Shown here in pieces: positions 37,467-48,693 of a stretch of 64,000 bases of DNA; position 1 is the stretch's first letter, and every line of letters starts with the position of its first letter. The translations under genes were made by a program, and so were the position numbers. The stretch comes from Climacteris rufus. Its lineage: Eukaryota; Chordata; Aves; Passeriformes; Climacteridae. The notes under the pieces were generated by a model. That model was not told the origin of the DNA, searched no databases, and saw nothing but the letters and a program-made list of their open reading frames with translations. Location of the stretch: contig VZRZ01006832.1 in NCBI GenBank assembly GCA_013398175.1, positions 276,778-340,777 of the forward strand, in the 5' to 3' direction.

Positions 37467-38194
37467 CTGAGCAGCAGCTGCTGTTACCTGGGAAAGGATT
37501 GTGTTTGGGATGTGTCTGTGGGTAGGAACATAGAGTAGCTGTGAAGAATTTACAGCAAAGAGCAAGAATGCACATATTGAATGTTTACATAAATCCTTAC
37601 AAATTATTAATGTAAGAAATATACCCAGTGCTGCTTTGATTTCAATTTTTATCTAGCCTTTGTATATTTAATATATTGAAGTCTAATAAGGGCTAAAATC
37701 AGCTGAAGTTTAGATAGTGTACATACACAATTTGGCTGACTTTCCTAGCAGAATGACAAAAGTTTCACATTAAATCACCGAACACATCTAACTCGCATGT
37801 CATATATTGCCACTGTTGTGACACATTTGATGTGTTCAGCTGTTTGGTATTTATGTTTTCATACTTTTATAGCCATAAAATAATGCTTGCTGAAGTAAAA
37901 ATGGACTTGTCTGTGTTTAAGAATGGAGAATGTGTTTGTTTTAAATTCTAAAGTTGAAGAAAGTTTCTCTGGAAATTTTAATGCAATGCAATAGGAAAAC
38001 TTCCGCTACCAAGAGAAAAGTACTTAGAAAACGGGATCGCAGTTGGACATGGTAAAAATGGTCAGTTTTGCTGAAGGAACTAATCTGAGACCCCCAAAAC
38101 ACTATTTTCATCCCAAGATGGCATACTGTAATACTTTTTGTTCAGTAATGCCGCTTTGAAGATCTGGGATACCTTTGTTATATACCCATGTAAC

Positions 38195-38200
38195 AATAAA
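38195..38200 (+). terminator. SNX16: SNX16 proximal polyadenylation signal
   Basis: AATAAA about 730 bases after the stop, followed by TCTGTAAGTTTGCC. Gives the shortest plausible 3' UTR. Confidence 0.55.
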
Positions 38201-38846
38201 ATCTGTAAGTTTGCCTTTTACTTGGAACACTACCTCTTACCACCTTGCTAATGCATTCATGTTTGTTTAAAAATATTCCAGATTATATGGAGGTTATTGA
38301 AAGACTTGTAAAGAAGCCATATTTTTTCCTGCACAGTTCATAACTAGATTGAATCTAGTTGCAATGTATTTTTGTTTCAATATATTGTACACATGGGGAT
38401 GTTGGTACCTATGTTGTATAGCCTATTTTTCAAAATGTATTAAGACAGGAGATGCACTTTATAATTAAGACTCCATTGTGCCAAGTTCAGTTGGCTAATT
38501 GGTTGAGAAATGGGAGTTGCAGGGAGAGGATTATGTAGTGCCTTTTTGTATTTTACTTGTTCATTACTGCAGAATTTTGTTACAGTGCTCTGGGTCAGTT
38601 CTGTGGAATCTTTGATACAGCATGTTTCTGTTCTTTACTTATTTACTGAAAGTGCCTTGTTTTATTCTGCTTTTCCAATAGGAAGAATGCTATTTTGTTT
38701 TAATTTTTTTTCCCTATACCACCCACATTGTTGTTTAATGTTGTCAATATGCAGTGTCTTTGTGCTGGAGTTTTCAAAGGGAGCTTTGTACTTCGGGCTG
38801 TGCATACAATGACCTTTATGCAGAACTGTATAAACCTTCCTGGTGA

Positions 38847-38852
38847 AATAAA
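38847..38852 (+). terminator. SNX16: SNX16 second polyadenylation signal
   Basis: AATAAA about 1.38 kb after the stop, with a T-rich stretch (GTCTTCTTTTTTGC) 20-35 bases downstream, a good cleavage context. Confidence 0.55.
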
Positions 38853-39154
38853 ACTATGGACAAAACACCTGTCTTCTTTTTTGCATTGTAGAGAAAACCA
38901 AACATTTAACGCCCTGTCTAGCAGAAGGATAAAATACTGCTAGAAAGAGACATTTCTTACCTCAGTGATTTCCTACACTTTACTCAGCTTTTGGTCTGAG
39001 TCCTGTTTGTACCAAAAATTGTCTGCATGAAAACAAATGAGAATGCTGTGACACCAGAAACCTTACTGTACCTTTGTTGAAGGTTAAAATAAAAGAGGAA
39101 CTGATCTTTTCTTTTTATATCCTACATGAATCCTCATAGATGTGGAGTGAACTC

Positions 39155-39160
39155 AATAAA
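39155..39160 (+). terminator. SNX16: SNX16 distal polyadenylation signal
   Basis: AATAAA followed by GTTTTGACACGTTATC, about 1.69 kb after the stop; the last strong signal before sequence that looks intergenic. Confidence 0.5.
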
Positions 39161-42100
39161 GTTTTGACACGTTATCGAAAATACATGAAATCTTGCGTCA
39201 GATGTCACTTAAATATTTGAAAATATAAAGCTTTGTGTATTAAAATAGTGTTAGGTTTACACTAAAATATTAAAAAGGTGCTTGGGTAATACATGCCAGG
39301 ATTTCTAAAATACAGCAGGTAAATCTGCAAATATAGTTACTAAAGAAAGCATTAATATAATTTACAGTTTGGTCATGAGAGAGCAAAGGAATGAAAACTT
39401 CAAGATTTATAAGATACTTTACCAACCCAAAATATTTAGTATCATATTAATAGAGATTTTTGTTTAGGGAGACCTTGTTTTAACTAAACTGAGCTGGAAA
39501 AAGTTAATTTGTTCAGTGGCAGTGTGGTATCACTTCACCTATGTTACTGGTTAATGAATGGTTATCTCCCCTAAAGGGCATAGAGAATTTGAGGTGTGCA
39601 CCCCACTGTGGCCTTAAACATCTTGGTCAAGGTGGATACCAAGTCAATCCTATACTGAATTTTTTTCTGGTGCACTTGCATCTATTCTGGCTCTATTTTC
39701 CATGCATTTCCTCCTTTTTTTTCACTCACTGCTGCAGTTCCAATAAAGAAGAAGCCAGATTTGCATTCTTTGATTTGTAAGAATTTGACAGTGGAGTTCT
39801 GTGCTTTGCCCAAGGCACAGAGGAATATTCCAACTGGAACTGTAGCAGAGTGAGCTGGTTACAAGAATTGCAACCAGTAACTAGTTGCTCTTTTCTGTTG
39901 TAGGTGATTGTCTTAATAGTTCATCCACCCATTTACAAGGTTTTTTTCCCCTTAGTTTCAGATTTTAATACATTGTACCCAACTTCATTGATTTAGTGGG
40001 GCTTTGCTTTCTTTATTACTACATCTTTTACTAATGCTGCAGGATTTTTTGTCCTTCAAAGCACTTGCAGTCTGCCCACACCACTTCTCTGCTTTTGTTT
40101 CGTGTACTGCTAAATCAATTAAAATGCTGACTAGTACTGAATCAAGAATCAGTCCCTACAAAACTCCCACTCCATACCTTTCCCACTGTGACAACCATTA
40201 GCTGGGTGTACAGCACACAACAGTAGCTGTGACTATAACAGTCCCATTGAACCAGCTCGAAGAAAGGAGCAGATTAATTCACGAGGCTGCATCTGTCAGT
40301 GGCAGGAGAGAGAAGCCTCCCTGGTGCGCCTCCCAGCACGCTGTTGTGCTCCCCTCTGCGTGCTGAGCATCTTTTTTCTCAAGGGAAGAGGCTGGGGTCT
40401 TACAGTTGAAGAGAAAAGAGACAGGGCAAGCTCCTGTTCTAGATGTCTGACCCAAATTATTTTTACTCTCTGCATCTCATTAGACCACAAATTTGATTTT
40501 TTTGCTCTCTGCAGTTTCTATTCCTTTGTTGAAATGTAGCTATGAAGGCGCAGCAATTATCCTACCAAAATTTCATTTTGAGCAGAACTTTCTGTAGGAA
40601 ATTTTATATAGTTTTTCTTGTGGAGGATTTTTTCCTATGCTGTGACAAATCAAAAAGTTATGATCTGAAGTTGCTGCTGCTGCTGCAATCAGGTTTTTTT
40701 AGGAATGTCAGATAACACAAATAAATAATCCAAGGTCGCAAATCACCAAGAAAGGGAAGAATCCTATAGGAAACATTCCCTGTATGGAACGCCAGGTTTT
40801 ACAGGTCTTTGTTCCTGTCATTCTTCTCTATTTCAATTAAGCCTTTCTTTGAGAGATCAGAACATTCAGATTACTAGACAGGTCCAACACTCCAAACTAG
40901 ACAAGTATTCTACCTGTGAAATGCAGGACTTGCTGAACTGTATCCTCACATCCATGATTGCTTGAATCTGGAGAAGTGATAATGTAGCCATCTCCAAAAG
41001 ATATCTCTTTTAAAAGAGTTTGTCTGAGCAGCCATTGTACAGAACAATGGAGTTTGTTGACATTTTTATGATCTTCAACACATTGTTAAAGCATGGGATC
41101 TTAACCTCCTGGGGGAAAGATGAGAGAGAATGGAAAAAGCAGAAGAGAAAGAGGAGATTGCCTTGTCCATAGTTTACATTTGAGCATTTTTCCCCTTTGA
41201 AAGTGAAAATTTGTTCACTCATTTTCTGACCAGAATTGCTTCTCCACAAAATGTTAGTTTGTGTGCTGTGAGTGGTTTAGGTTCTGTGTTAATGGTAACC
41301 CATTCAGGAACCTCTTTTTAAGGTTTCTTCTCCCATAGCATTGGTGTTTCTTTGCCAGCTTCACTGTACTAACCTTTATCCCAATCTTGTTTCAAGGAGC
41401 AACCTTTTGTGTTTGTGCATTGCAAGGAAAACACTGAACCCAGGTCTTTTGTTCAGTGTTTTTGATCTGCCAAGATTTGACTTACCTTTTGTTTCTGATG
41501 CAAATATATTTTGGTAGATTTGGAGGAGTAGAAAAATAGGAAATCTGCAGCCATTTATGCTAAACAATAAAAGATCTTTATTTATCCTTATCTTGTAATA
41601 GATATGAATTACAAACATGTCATCCTCAGAGTAATAATGACTGTTGGTCAGTTTATAGATTATTCTTCAGTTGGATAGCTTGAGTGTTATACTGGAATAC
41701 AAAATGTTTCTCTTGAAATTGCTCCTTGGGTTGATGAGTTCAGAACCATTGTGATGGTTGTTCTAGAGTCAGGAAAAGTGTGTCATAAGATGAGTCTAAG
41801 CAAAAGCCCCTGTCACATACAAAGCATCTTTTTTCTCCTAGTGGGCATACTGAAAAGTCTTGAACTGCAGTTTTATCCAGTGTCATTAAAACAATGTGAT
41901 ACTAGGACTGAAGAATCCTGTTTAAGAAGAGTCAGGCAGAATTACACTTAGGCTGTCGAGGGCACAGGATGTGCTCAGGTGGGATGTTTCTGAGACAAGC
42001 ATTTTTCACTATCATGTAACAGGAAAGCTGAAGGAGCTCTGTAAATGGCCAAGTCCTCAAACGTAGTTCTGTTTAGCTGGATCAATCAGAAAGCCTGATG

Positions 42101-42644
42101 TGGAGGCCATTCTTACTTAGGAAAATGAAAATTTTTAGCATTGTCTTTCTGCAACAGAACAGTACCTAACACTGAAAATAGAATTCAGGAAAGCTAGTGA
42201 TGTTCTAACTCAACTGGCAAAGCTTCTCTGTCTCTTTTTATACCTTTAACCTCCAACTGACACTGAGAAAAGTAGTCTACAATGCATTTCTCTTGTGTAT
42301 GTATAACCCAGATCCTCACAGTCTTCCTACCCCTGTTTGTGTGATTTGTGCCTTTTCTGTCTCATTAAGTATATCAGAGCATCCAGCCCAGGCTGGAATT
42401 CTGGTATGGCTTCTAAAGATCACAAACTGCAAGCAGGGCAGTGTGGCTCTGAAGGAAGAGGAGTCTTGAAAGTGGGAATACTGAACATGGAATAATAATT
42501 TCAGTCCTCAAAAGTGCTGTCTCTGCTAGCCAGAACTGAACCCTTCAGCTTCTGGAGACGGGGATATGCATCATCCATCAGAGAAGAGATCACTCCCTAC
42601 GGTGCAGAAACCCTCAGCATGGGTCTTCCTTCCAGCAGGGGCTG

Positions 42645-42730
42645 GGGTTCATCTGATTAAAGCACTGGCTTAATAAAAGGGATTCTGGGATCAACTCTCA
42701 GCATTGGGCAAGTCTTACCTGTTTTAAGGG
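42645..42730 (+). repeat. Possible MIR-like fragment
   Basis: Order of TTAAAGCACTGGCTTAATAA, GGGATCAACTCTCAGCATTG and GGCAAGTCTTACCTG recalls the tRNA-derived head and following segment of MIR. Too diverged to be sure by eye. Confidence 0.35.
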
Positions 42731-42944
42731 AAGTTAACAGGTTTAAGCCTTTGCTAAGCCTTCAGGAGCAGTACTCCAGTCTATGTTTTCCTAGTTTTCA
42801 ATACAATCTTCATGGAGACCTTTCTCCTTCTTACCCCATTTAAGCTCTTCATGGAGACTTTAGAGGCTTGCTGATTTGTACTCAGCACTTCTTTGACTTG
42901 AGGATCACCAGAGTGCTCTCCAAATAAAGTTTGTCCCCACTTTG

Positions 42945-43060
42945 AATCTGAGAGATAGGTATTGTATTTCCCTCTGCTGTGCAAATAAGGAAACCGAGGA
43001 AGAAAGAAATTCCATGATTCACCCTAATTGCACAGTAAGTCAGTTGGCACAGTCCTAGGG
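42945..43060 (-). repeat. MIR-like ancient SINE
   Basis: AGATAGGTATTGTATTTCCC, then GTGCAAATAAGGAAACCGAG and GCACAGTAAGTCAGTTGGCA follow the reverse-complement MIR order (TGAGGTAGGTA...ACAGATGAGGAAACTGAGG...CACACAGCTAGTAAGTGG). This is the clearest of the MIR relics here. Confidence 0.75.
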
Positions 43061-43520
43061 TTACTGCTGATCCCCTCAACTTGTCAGCAGGTTAAAATAG
43101 ATGATTTGCTGATCTGATTAGACTTCTGACTCTACAATGCTGGAACTTTGTCTTGGGATATCTAAACTGGATTTCAAGTAAGTTTAAATACCCCTGTTTA
43201 TAAATTATTAGCTGCTTCTAGGTTTTATAATATTCTTTCCTTCTACCAGTTCAAACTGAACACACTAGGATGCTTGCAGCAATGTGGTGGAGAAACAATT
43301 CTCTCTGAATCCCATATGGATTAATGCTTTTCATGTAGAAGAAACCACAGCTGCCACAGCTGTTTTATGGAACTGTTAAACATGATGGTGAAATGCTGCT
43401 TGGTTGGTGGTTTGGCAGTTAATGTGGGCTTGTCAAGCATTGCTCATCCGGCAAGAACCTACTGAGAGAAGGTTGCACATTGACCTTCCAAGATCTCATT
43501 ATTTTTTGGTATGTCCAAAA

Positions 43521-43563
43521 GACAGACAGCTGGCTAGCTAGCTAGATAGATAGATAGATAGAT
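43521..43563. repeat. GCTA/GATA compound microsatellite
   Basis: (GACA)2 then (GCTA)3 then (GATA)5. A tetranucleotide repeat likely to vary in length between individuals. Confidence 0.93.
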
Positions 43564-44573
43564 GTAGCTTAGGAAGCAGTTGCAGTATGTGGCAAAACTA
43601 CAGGATCTCTCCTCCCAAATTTCCGGTGGCCCTTTTCTAGGCATTTCTGGTAACCAGGTTATGGGGTGGTTTGTTTGTGGTGTGATGGGGTCTCCATTTC
43701 CCCCTCATTCTGCAGTATAAATAGACCTGTTATAAGGACAAGCAGAGGCAATAGGCAAGAGCTCTACTCTATTATGGCAGCTTTTAGAAAAATCTTGCCC
43801 TGAGAAGTTTATTTTTTGTGTGTAGATATGCAGTATTAATTTAGAAATCTTGCAGCATAGCTGGTAGGATAATTGTAAACCTAACAAAAACATCAGGAGC
43901 TTCCTCTTTATTTGAGTTGGGCAAGGGGATAATAACTTGCATTGGAAGAAGTTGATGAGAAAACTCTCTCATTCTGTGTAATCTTTTGGAAAAAAAAATG
44001 AGTAAGATTCAGTGAGATGTCTGTGTGCCTCTAGAGCCATTGCTCCTTCTTAGGTGTACAAAAGCTGCCCAGAAAAATTAGTTTCTTTTAGAGATAACTG
44101 TGGAGAACACCACTCAGATGTGACTTAGTTGTTCCTACCTGAACAGGCAATTAAAAAATAAGTTGAGAATGTAGCAAAATTAATGTGCAAAGTAATATGT
44201 TATGAAAGAGCATTAAACAATCAAAAATTAAACTCAACTTTGCTGTGAGTTAACATGAGAAACATAACATGTGCAAATAATTACTTTTATCTATTTTTGC
44301 TGTTGGCCTGCTGTTGTTCACTACTGGCATCCTCTGTGAGACAAGTTTCAGGTCTGAATCTAGAAAACCATGGAAAGACCAAGATCTTTCACTTTTCAAA
44401 TGGCAGGAGTTACACAAGACTCATGATTGTCCGAAGGTCAGAGCACAAGATCTCTCAACAAAGAGGCTTCTATGTTCTGCTCTGGTGAAGCAGCTGTTGG
44501 CTCAGATTTCAGTTTATTCAGACACAATATGTGCTCTAGACAGATTTTCAGGCTACATAAATTAATGTCTCAA

Positions 44574-44578
44574 CTAGT
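44574..44578. repeat. Left target-site duplication CTAGT
   Basis: Five bases directly before the LTR's TG, identical to 44846-44850 directly after its CA. Confidence 0.9.
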
Positions 44579-44845
44579 TGTAGTGGTTTAGCCCCGGCCA
44601 AAACGGCTAAGGCCCCACTAAGACTGCTTTTTTCCTCCCTTCCGAATTGAACTGTGTTACTAAACCCATGATAAGAAATGCTGGTAGAGGAGCAAAATCA
44701 GGCTGAGACAAGGTCAGAGCTTTTAAATGATAAAGTGAATTTATTACAGAGTAAAAGGAGCNTCTGGAAGCTCCTTACAGGAGCCATCTTTTGGCCCCTA
44801 CCACACCCAAAAAGCTAGACCCCCCAAACTTCTCAAACCACGACA
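44579..44845 (-). mobile_element. Solo LTR with 5-bp target duplication
   Basis: A 267-bp element begins TGTAGTGGTTT and ends AAACCACGACA: an 11-bp terminal inverted repeat with one mismatch. It is flanked by exact CTAGT duplications at 44574-44578 and 44846-44850. An AATAAA lies on the - strand (44740-44745), so I place the LTR on the - strand. One base (44762) is undetermined. A 5-bp duplication fits an ERVL/ERV3-like source. Internal retroviral genes are absent, so this is a solo LTR. Good preservation of the ends and duplication suggests a fairly recent insertion. Confidence 0.93.
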
Positions 44846-44850
44846 CTAGT
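44846..44850. repeat. Right target-site duplication CTAGT
   Basis: Five bases directly after the LTR's terminal CA, identical to 44574-44578. Confidence 0.9.
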
Positions 44851-45312
44851 TATCATTTTCCCCCATCATTTTTTTCTCCTTTTGTCTTCTTTAAAAAATA
44901 AAACCCTTTGTGTTCAACCACAAGTGTCTGATACAACACAGATAAGATCTCTTCTCAGGTTAGTGCTGTTACAAAGCTTTTCCATAACTACTTGGTTCGT
45001 GCAGGGGGATTTTTTTTCCCCTAGCTCAGTAAACTGAATTGACTACAATATTTTGCTGACAGCTTGCCACGTTGTTGAAGTTTTTAACCTCAAAAGAGCA
45101 AGGCAGTATCTGCTACCCACATTCATCTATGAACTTCTTAAACTGCATTACAGCCGTAAGAAGATGTCAGTTCAGACAACTTCCTGTGCCAAATAAACTT
45201 TCTCCTTGGTAAAGTTACGTTTTAAGATCCAAATCCTCAATAAATCAAAGTGATTAATTTTACATATGAACATCTTCAATAGCCTCAAAAGCAGCAGCTG
45301 CAATGCCTCCCT

Positions 45313-45484
45313 CTAGGCATGTCCCACATGTTCCCACCTAACACAAAGTAGCACTGACATTACCACCCAAGGACAGACGTGCTCAGAACCCTCCCGGGGG
45401 CTGAGACAGACTTGACGCAGAAATTCCTCTTCACAGTGCGGTGTCCTTAGTGTGTTGCAATGGCATCCAGTTCGCAGTCGGTCA
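45313..45484 (-). CDS. Candidate terminal exon of an unidentified gene
   Basis: On the - strand an acceptor TGCCTTGCAG is followed by an open frame (DRLRTGCHCNTLRTPHCEEE...) ending with TAG at 45313-45315, 57 codons. The frame continues in phase from the donor of the candidate exon at 45773-45956: that exon leaves two bases AG, which the first base here completes to Ser. I recognise no domain. Cysteine- and charge-rich composition alone proves nothing, and only transcript data could confirm it. Confidence 0.25.
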
Positions 45485-45772
45485 CTGCAAGGCACAATTC
45501 ACTGAACCTGTATTGAACTTCTTAAAAATGAGTACTTTTAACTTATTTAAAGCTTTGAGCTTTGTCTTAACTCCTTGTCCTGGCATGAGTGCGTAGAGAG
45601 CGGGGCTGGTGGACTGCTGCTGCTGAAGGTCTGCTTCTGAGCTCCTGCATCAGTCCGGAGCAGGAAACAAAGGTGGGTGCCAAGGTGGCCATAGACAGGG
45701 GAAGGGAAGAAAAGAGACAGAAGCCAGAAAAGCAGCCGAGAAGGTGGGTTAGTATTTGAAAGAGCATTTTAC

Positions 45773-45956
45773 CTCTGAAAGAGTGGGGATTTGTGGGAAG
45801 AGTGGGAGGATTCCCCCCTCTGGTTTTTGAGCGGAACTTCCAGGCAGGCATTTTCCACCCGCATGAGCAGGAAGCCCGAAAGCAGGTCCTGTGAGAAAAC
45901 TGCAGCCTTTCGAGCCTGCTGGAGTTTCTCGCTGTAGGCTGAAGCCAGAGCTCCTC
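45773..45956 (-). CDS. Candidate internal exon of an unidentified gene
   Basis: A 184-nt - strand segment bounded by acceptor GACCTCCAG (exon starts at 45956) and donor CAGAG|GTAAAA (exon ends at 45773). One frame is open throughout and reads like a helix (SAYSEKLQQARKAAVFSQDL, then LLSGFLLMRVENACLEVPL). It lies in the only GC-rich patch between SNX16 and CHMP4C. The frame has no upstream ATG before a stop, so an upstream exon would be needed. I do not recognise the protein. Two overlapping longer frames on the same strand (45567-46070, 45749-46096) are low-complexity by comparison. Confidence 0.35.
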
Positions 45957-46967
45957 CTGGAGGTCGGCAGAGTGGCAGCCGTGCCGCTGGCGGAGCTCAG
46001 CACTGCTGCCGGGCAGCACCAGCAGCGCTCCAGGCACCCCAACACCCCCATACGCATGGGGTACATACAAGAGCTAGGGACAGCGTAACACAGCAACCCT
46101 ACACGTGGCGATAGACAGGCACTCCTAGCTGAGTTGGGTTAGTTCAGCAGCTGCACCAAGGACCCTTTGGGAAGCTGAGTACAAAAGGAAAGCTAAGACA
46201 TCTGGATGTATTTATAAATTAAATGTATTTGAATGCTTGCATTACTCCTAAAGCGCATGTTTTAATTTTTTAAGGAAAGGGTGCAGAACTCGGGATAGAG
46301 TTGGGGTGTCCATGTCAATTCTGTTTGGACCCACAAAACACTCTTTGCCCCCTAAGACAGTACATGGCGAAAGCTGAAGTCACAGCATTGGGAATGGGAG
46401 GTATCAACACTCATTACCTCCATGGGAGCAGACCACCAGCTCAGACTATTGGCCTACCACCTAATGTATTAAATTTAGCTCACTTACAAATCACAGGTCT
46501 TCAGCTTGCCTTTCAGTCCTACGAGAATCAGATGCCTGTCCTTTGAGAAAGCCTGCTGAGGGGGTACCTACACCACCCTGCTGCCCTAAAAACAGCCTGG
46601 GTAGCAGCGGCTGCTGAGACAGCACAGGACGTAAGGGGCTGGTGAGGGGTTAGCCCAAACTCCCCAAGATGGCATTTGCCCAAATTTTGTCTTGGTAAAG
46701 AGGAAGACAATGATCAAACATTGCACATGTTAAATGGCAACCAGGGAATTATCAGGAGCCTTCTAGTTGCGGGGGTGAAAGTCAGCTAAGCAGACACACA
46801 AACAAAACATGAAAACACAAGGAAGTGAGGTGCGTAGGAGAGGGGAGTGGGGCAGCAGAGGGGCTGATGTGGCCCCGCCAGTCACAGCCATCCTGGGTAT
46901 ACAAGGTTGTTCAGAAATTTCTAGGCACAAATTAACATTTCATAACTATATCGTCTAGCTTTATGTG

Positions 46968-47040
46968 CAGATAATGCAGATATTGATCCTAAGTGTATAG
47001 TTCAGATAATGCAGATATTGATCCTAAGTGTATAGTTCAG
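46968..47040. repeat. 35-bp perfect tandem duplication
   Basis: The unit starting AGATAATGCAGATATTGATC is at 46969-47003 and again, without a mismatch, at 47004-47038. Perfect identity implies a recent duplication or an assembly artefact. Confidence 0.95.
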
Positions 47041-47370
47041 CGAGGGCCAGGTAATTACACGTTGATAACAAAACAACACCCCACTTAAACTGTGATCAAC
47101 ATCACATGAACCAGGTACATTTTCCCTACAAGATACACCTGACTGAACAGTGCTACAATGGTGGGTCTTGCTACAGTCTCTGCAATGGGGACGGATGTGA
47201 CAAAATATGACATCTACCTAAGATGATAGTATTTGTAATTTCTTAAGACAAGCTGCCCAAGCAATTGAAACCTTTCCACACCAAATAATGAATGGTGGTC
47301 CTAAATCACTGCTCCAACACTTCATAAATACACGTAAATATATGTGTGTGTACATAAAAGGTGAGACATG

Positions 47371-47389
47371 ATACACACACACACACACA
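47371..47389. repeat. CA microsatellite
   Basis: A (CA)n run of about nine units, with a short TG-rich stretch 30 bases earlier. Confidence 0.9.
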
Positions 47390-47895
47390 GCTACAGGGAT
47401 TCTTACAAGACGTATGAAAAAACACATTTTGTATTTGTCTCACTTCATCCTTTCCTAATTTTTCATGTTTAAAAGGACCTGATCATTCCCCCTTTCAAAT
47501 AAGGCCTGGAAAGTGAAAAATACCTATTTCTGTGACAATGACAAGATCTTTGGGTTGGAGAGGAAGAGAGGGAGGTATTTCTGGATAAATTAAAATAAAA
47601 AAAATCTCTTGCAACACAATGGTTAAGTGTGAAGGAATGCAACCCCAACACCACAGCTTACAATGAGGTAGGATTTTTTTGTTGGTTGTTTTTTTAAACC
47701 AAATCAACTTCAAAGAATTCTTGAATTCTAACTCACTGCTGAAAGATTAATACATCAAGAAAATGTTTCAAAATACTCTCACATCCTTTAAAATAGCACT
47801 GTATCCTAATGACAGTGTAAGGATGGTACTTATAATTTTGCCTGTTAGGAAAAAAAATTAACACAATCACGTAACACAAACATGACACTAAGATA

Positions 47896-47901
47896 TTTAT
47901 T
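47896..47901 (-). terminator. Candidate - strand polyadenylation signal
   Basis: TTTATT on the + strand, AATAAA on the - strand, 470 bases beyond the stop of the 48370-48693 open frame. A fair 3' end for that frame if it is expressed, or for a long CHMP4C 3' UTR. Confidence 0.3.
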
Positions 47902-47910
47902 TACAGTGTG

Positions 47911-47930
47911 TGCATATATATATATACATA
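47911..47930. repeat. TA microsatellite
   Basis: Short (AT)n run, GCATATATATATATACATAC. Confidence 0.85.
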
Positions 47931-48369
47931 CATGAATTATTTTTACTTTTTAATAATAGTTTTCCCCTTTTTAAAGTTATCCAGGTTAAAAATGTCCAAG
48001 CCTGTTAGGAGAAAAAAAACCTTCTCAGAATAAATAATCAACAAGAAAAGAAGTCAGTTATAATACACCATCTGCTGCCACGGTTCTCTTGTGAAATATG
48101 TTCCAGTTAATAGAGTCCCTTTACAGTACAACGTTGACACTATTCACTCTCAACTGCTTACATACTAAACAAATACCATCTAGGCATGAAGAGAGACATA
48201 TGCTCAAAAAAGAAAGAGCCATTTGTCCCAGTGTTATCTGAATTTACACAGGAAAGAGCCACTCTCTCAGCTGAATTAAATCCCTAGGACCCCTTTGCCT
48301 TTCAAGAAAACCAGTGTCCCAGACAAATATGGCAACAAGCACTCCAGTTATGGAGGTTCATGGTGTATT

Positions 48370-48693
48370 TTAGTTTGTGTACATCACTGTAGAGTTTCTG
48401 AGTACAGCTTCACCAACCACACGTCCTGGCCTGTGAGCTGGTACAAGAGTCCGTCCTTCAGGATCACCAGCCACTACACACAAGTTTCCAGAGCAGTTCA
48501 CCCGAATATCCAGTTTCATTTCTTCACCTTTCACAAATTTTGTTCCTCGAGTGCTTGGTCTGAGATCAATAAGCTGAAGACACCTGAAGATTTCCAGAAT
48601 CAACACTTGGCCAAAACATTGCTGGAGGTCAGCAGTCAAACGCTGGTTTGCAAAGGATCTTCTATAGGAGTTTTTCTCTCCGGCAAGGGGGGT
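48370..48693 (-). CDS. Unidentified coding-like open frame (terminal exon or retrocopy)
   Basis: A - strand frame open from 48693 to a TAA at 48370-48372, 107 codons. It has balanced, protein-like composition (SYRRSFANQRLTADLQQCFG, then VKGEEMKLDIRVNCSGNL and GDPEGRTLVPAHRPGRVVGE near the end). It looks more like real coding DNA than any other unassigned frame here. No ATG lies before residue 20 or so, so it would be a downstream exon or a decayed retrocopy; possible acceptors exist near 48675 but are weak. A different frame just upstream (48696-48750) is also open and protein-like, which would fit a frameshifted retrocopy. It lies downstream of CHMP4C on the same strand. I could not place it in a family. 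Confidence 0.4.
   Translation of the reverse strand, partial: TPLAGEKNSYRRSFANQRLTADLQQCFGQVLILEIFRCLQLIDLRPSTRGTKFVKGEEMKLDIRVNCSGNLCVVAGDPEGRTLVPAHRPGRVVGEAVLRNSTVMYTN

Larger units (their letters stand above)
37467..39180 (+). other. SNX16: SNX16 3' UTR (inferred extent)
   Basis: AT-rich sequence after the stop with polyadenylation hexamers AATAAA at 38195-38200, 38847-38852 and 39155-39160, the last two followed by T/GT-rich DNA. The 3' end is therefore probably between about 38.2 and 39.2 kb, with alternative sites possible. No repeat interrupts it. Confidence 0.65.
39190..44573. other. Intergenic DNA between convergent genes
   Basis: No gene recognised. Holds MIR-like relics (42645-42730 weak, 42945-43060 clear) and a GATA microsatellite. 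Open frames are short and without splice or domain support. Confidence 0.6.
46100..47890. other. Intergenic DNA with local repeats
   Basis: No gene assigned. Contains a 35-bp tandem duplication (46968-47040) and a CA microsatellite (47371-47389), listed separately. Confidence 0.5.

Noticed and set aside
43521..43563. Direct repeats that might suggest a CRISPR array
   Set aside because: They are a plain tetranucleotide microsatellite without spacers in a vertebrate genome.
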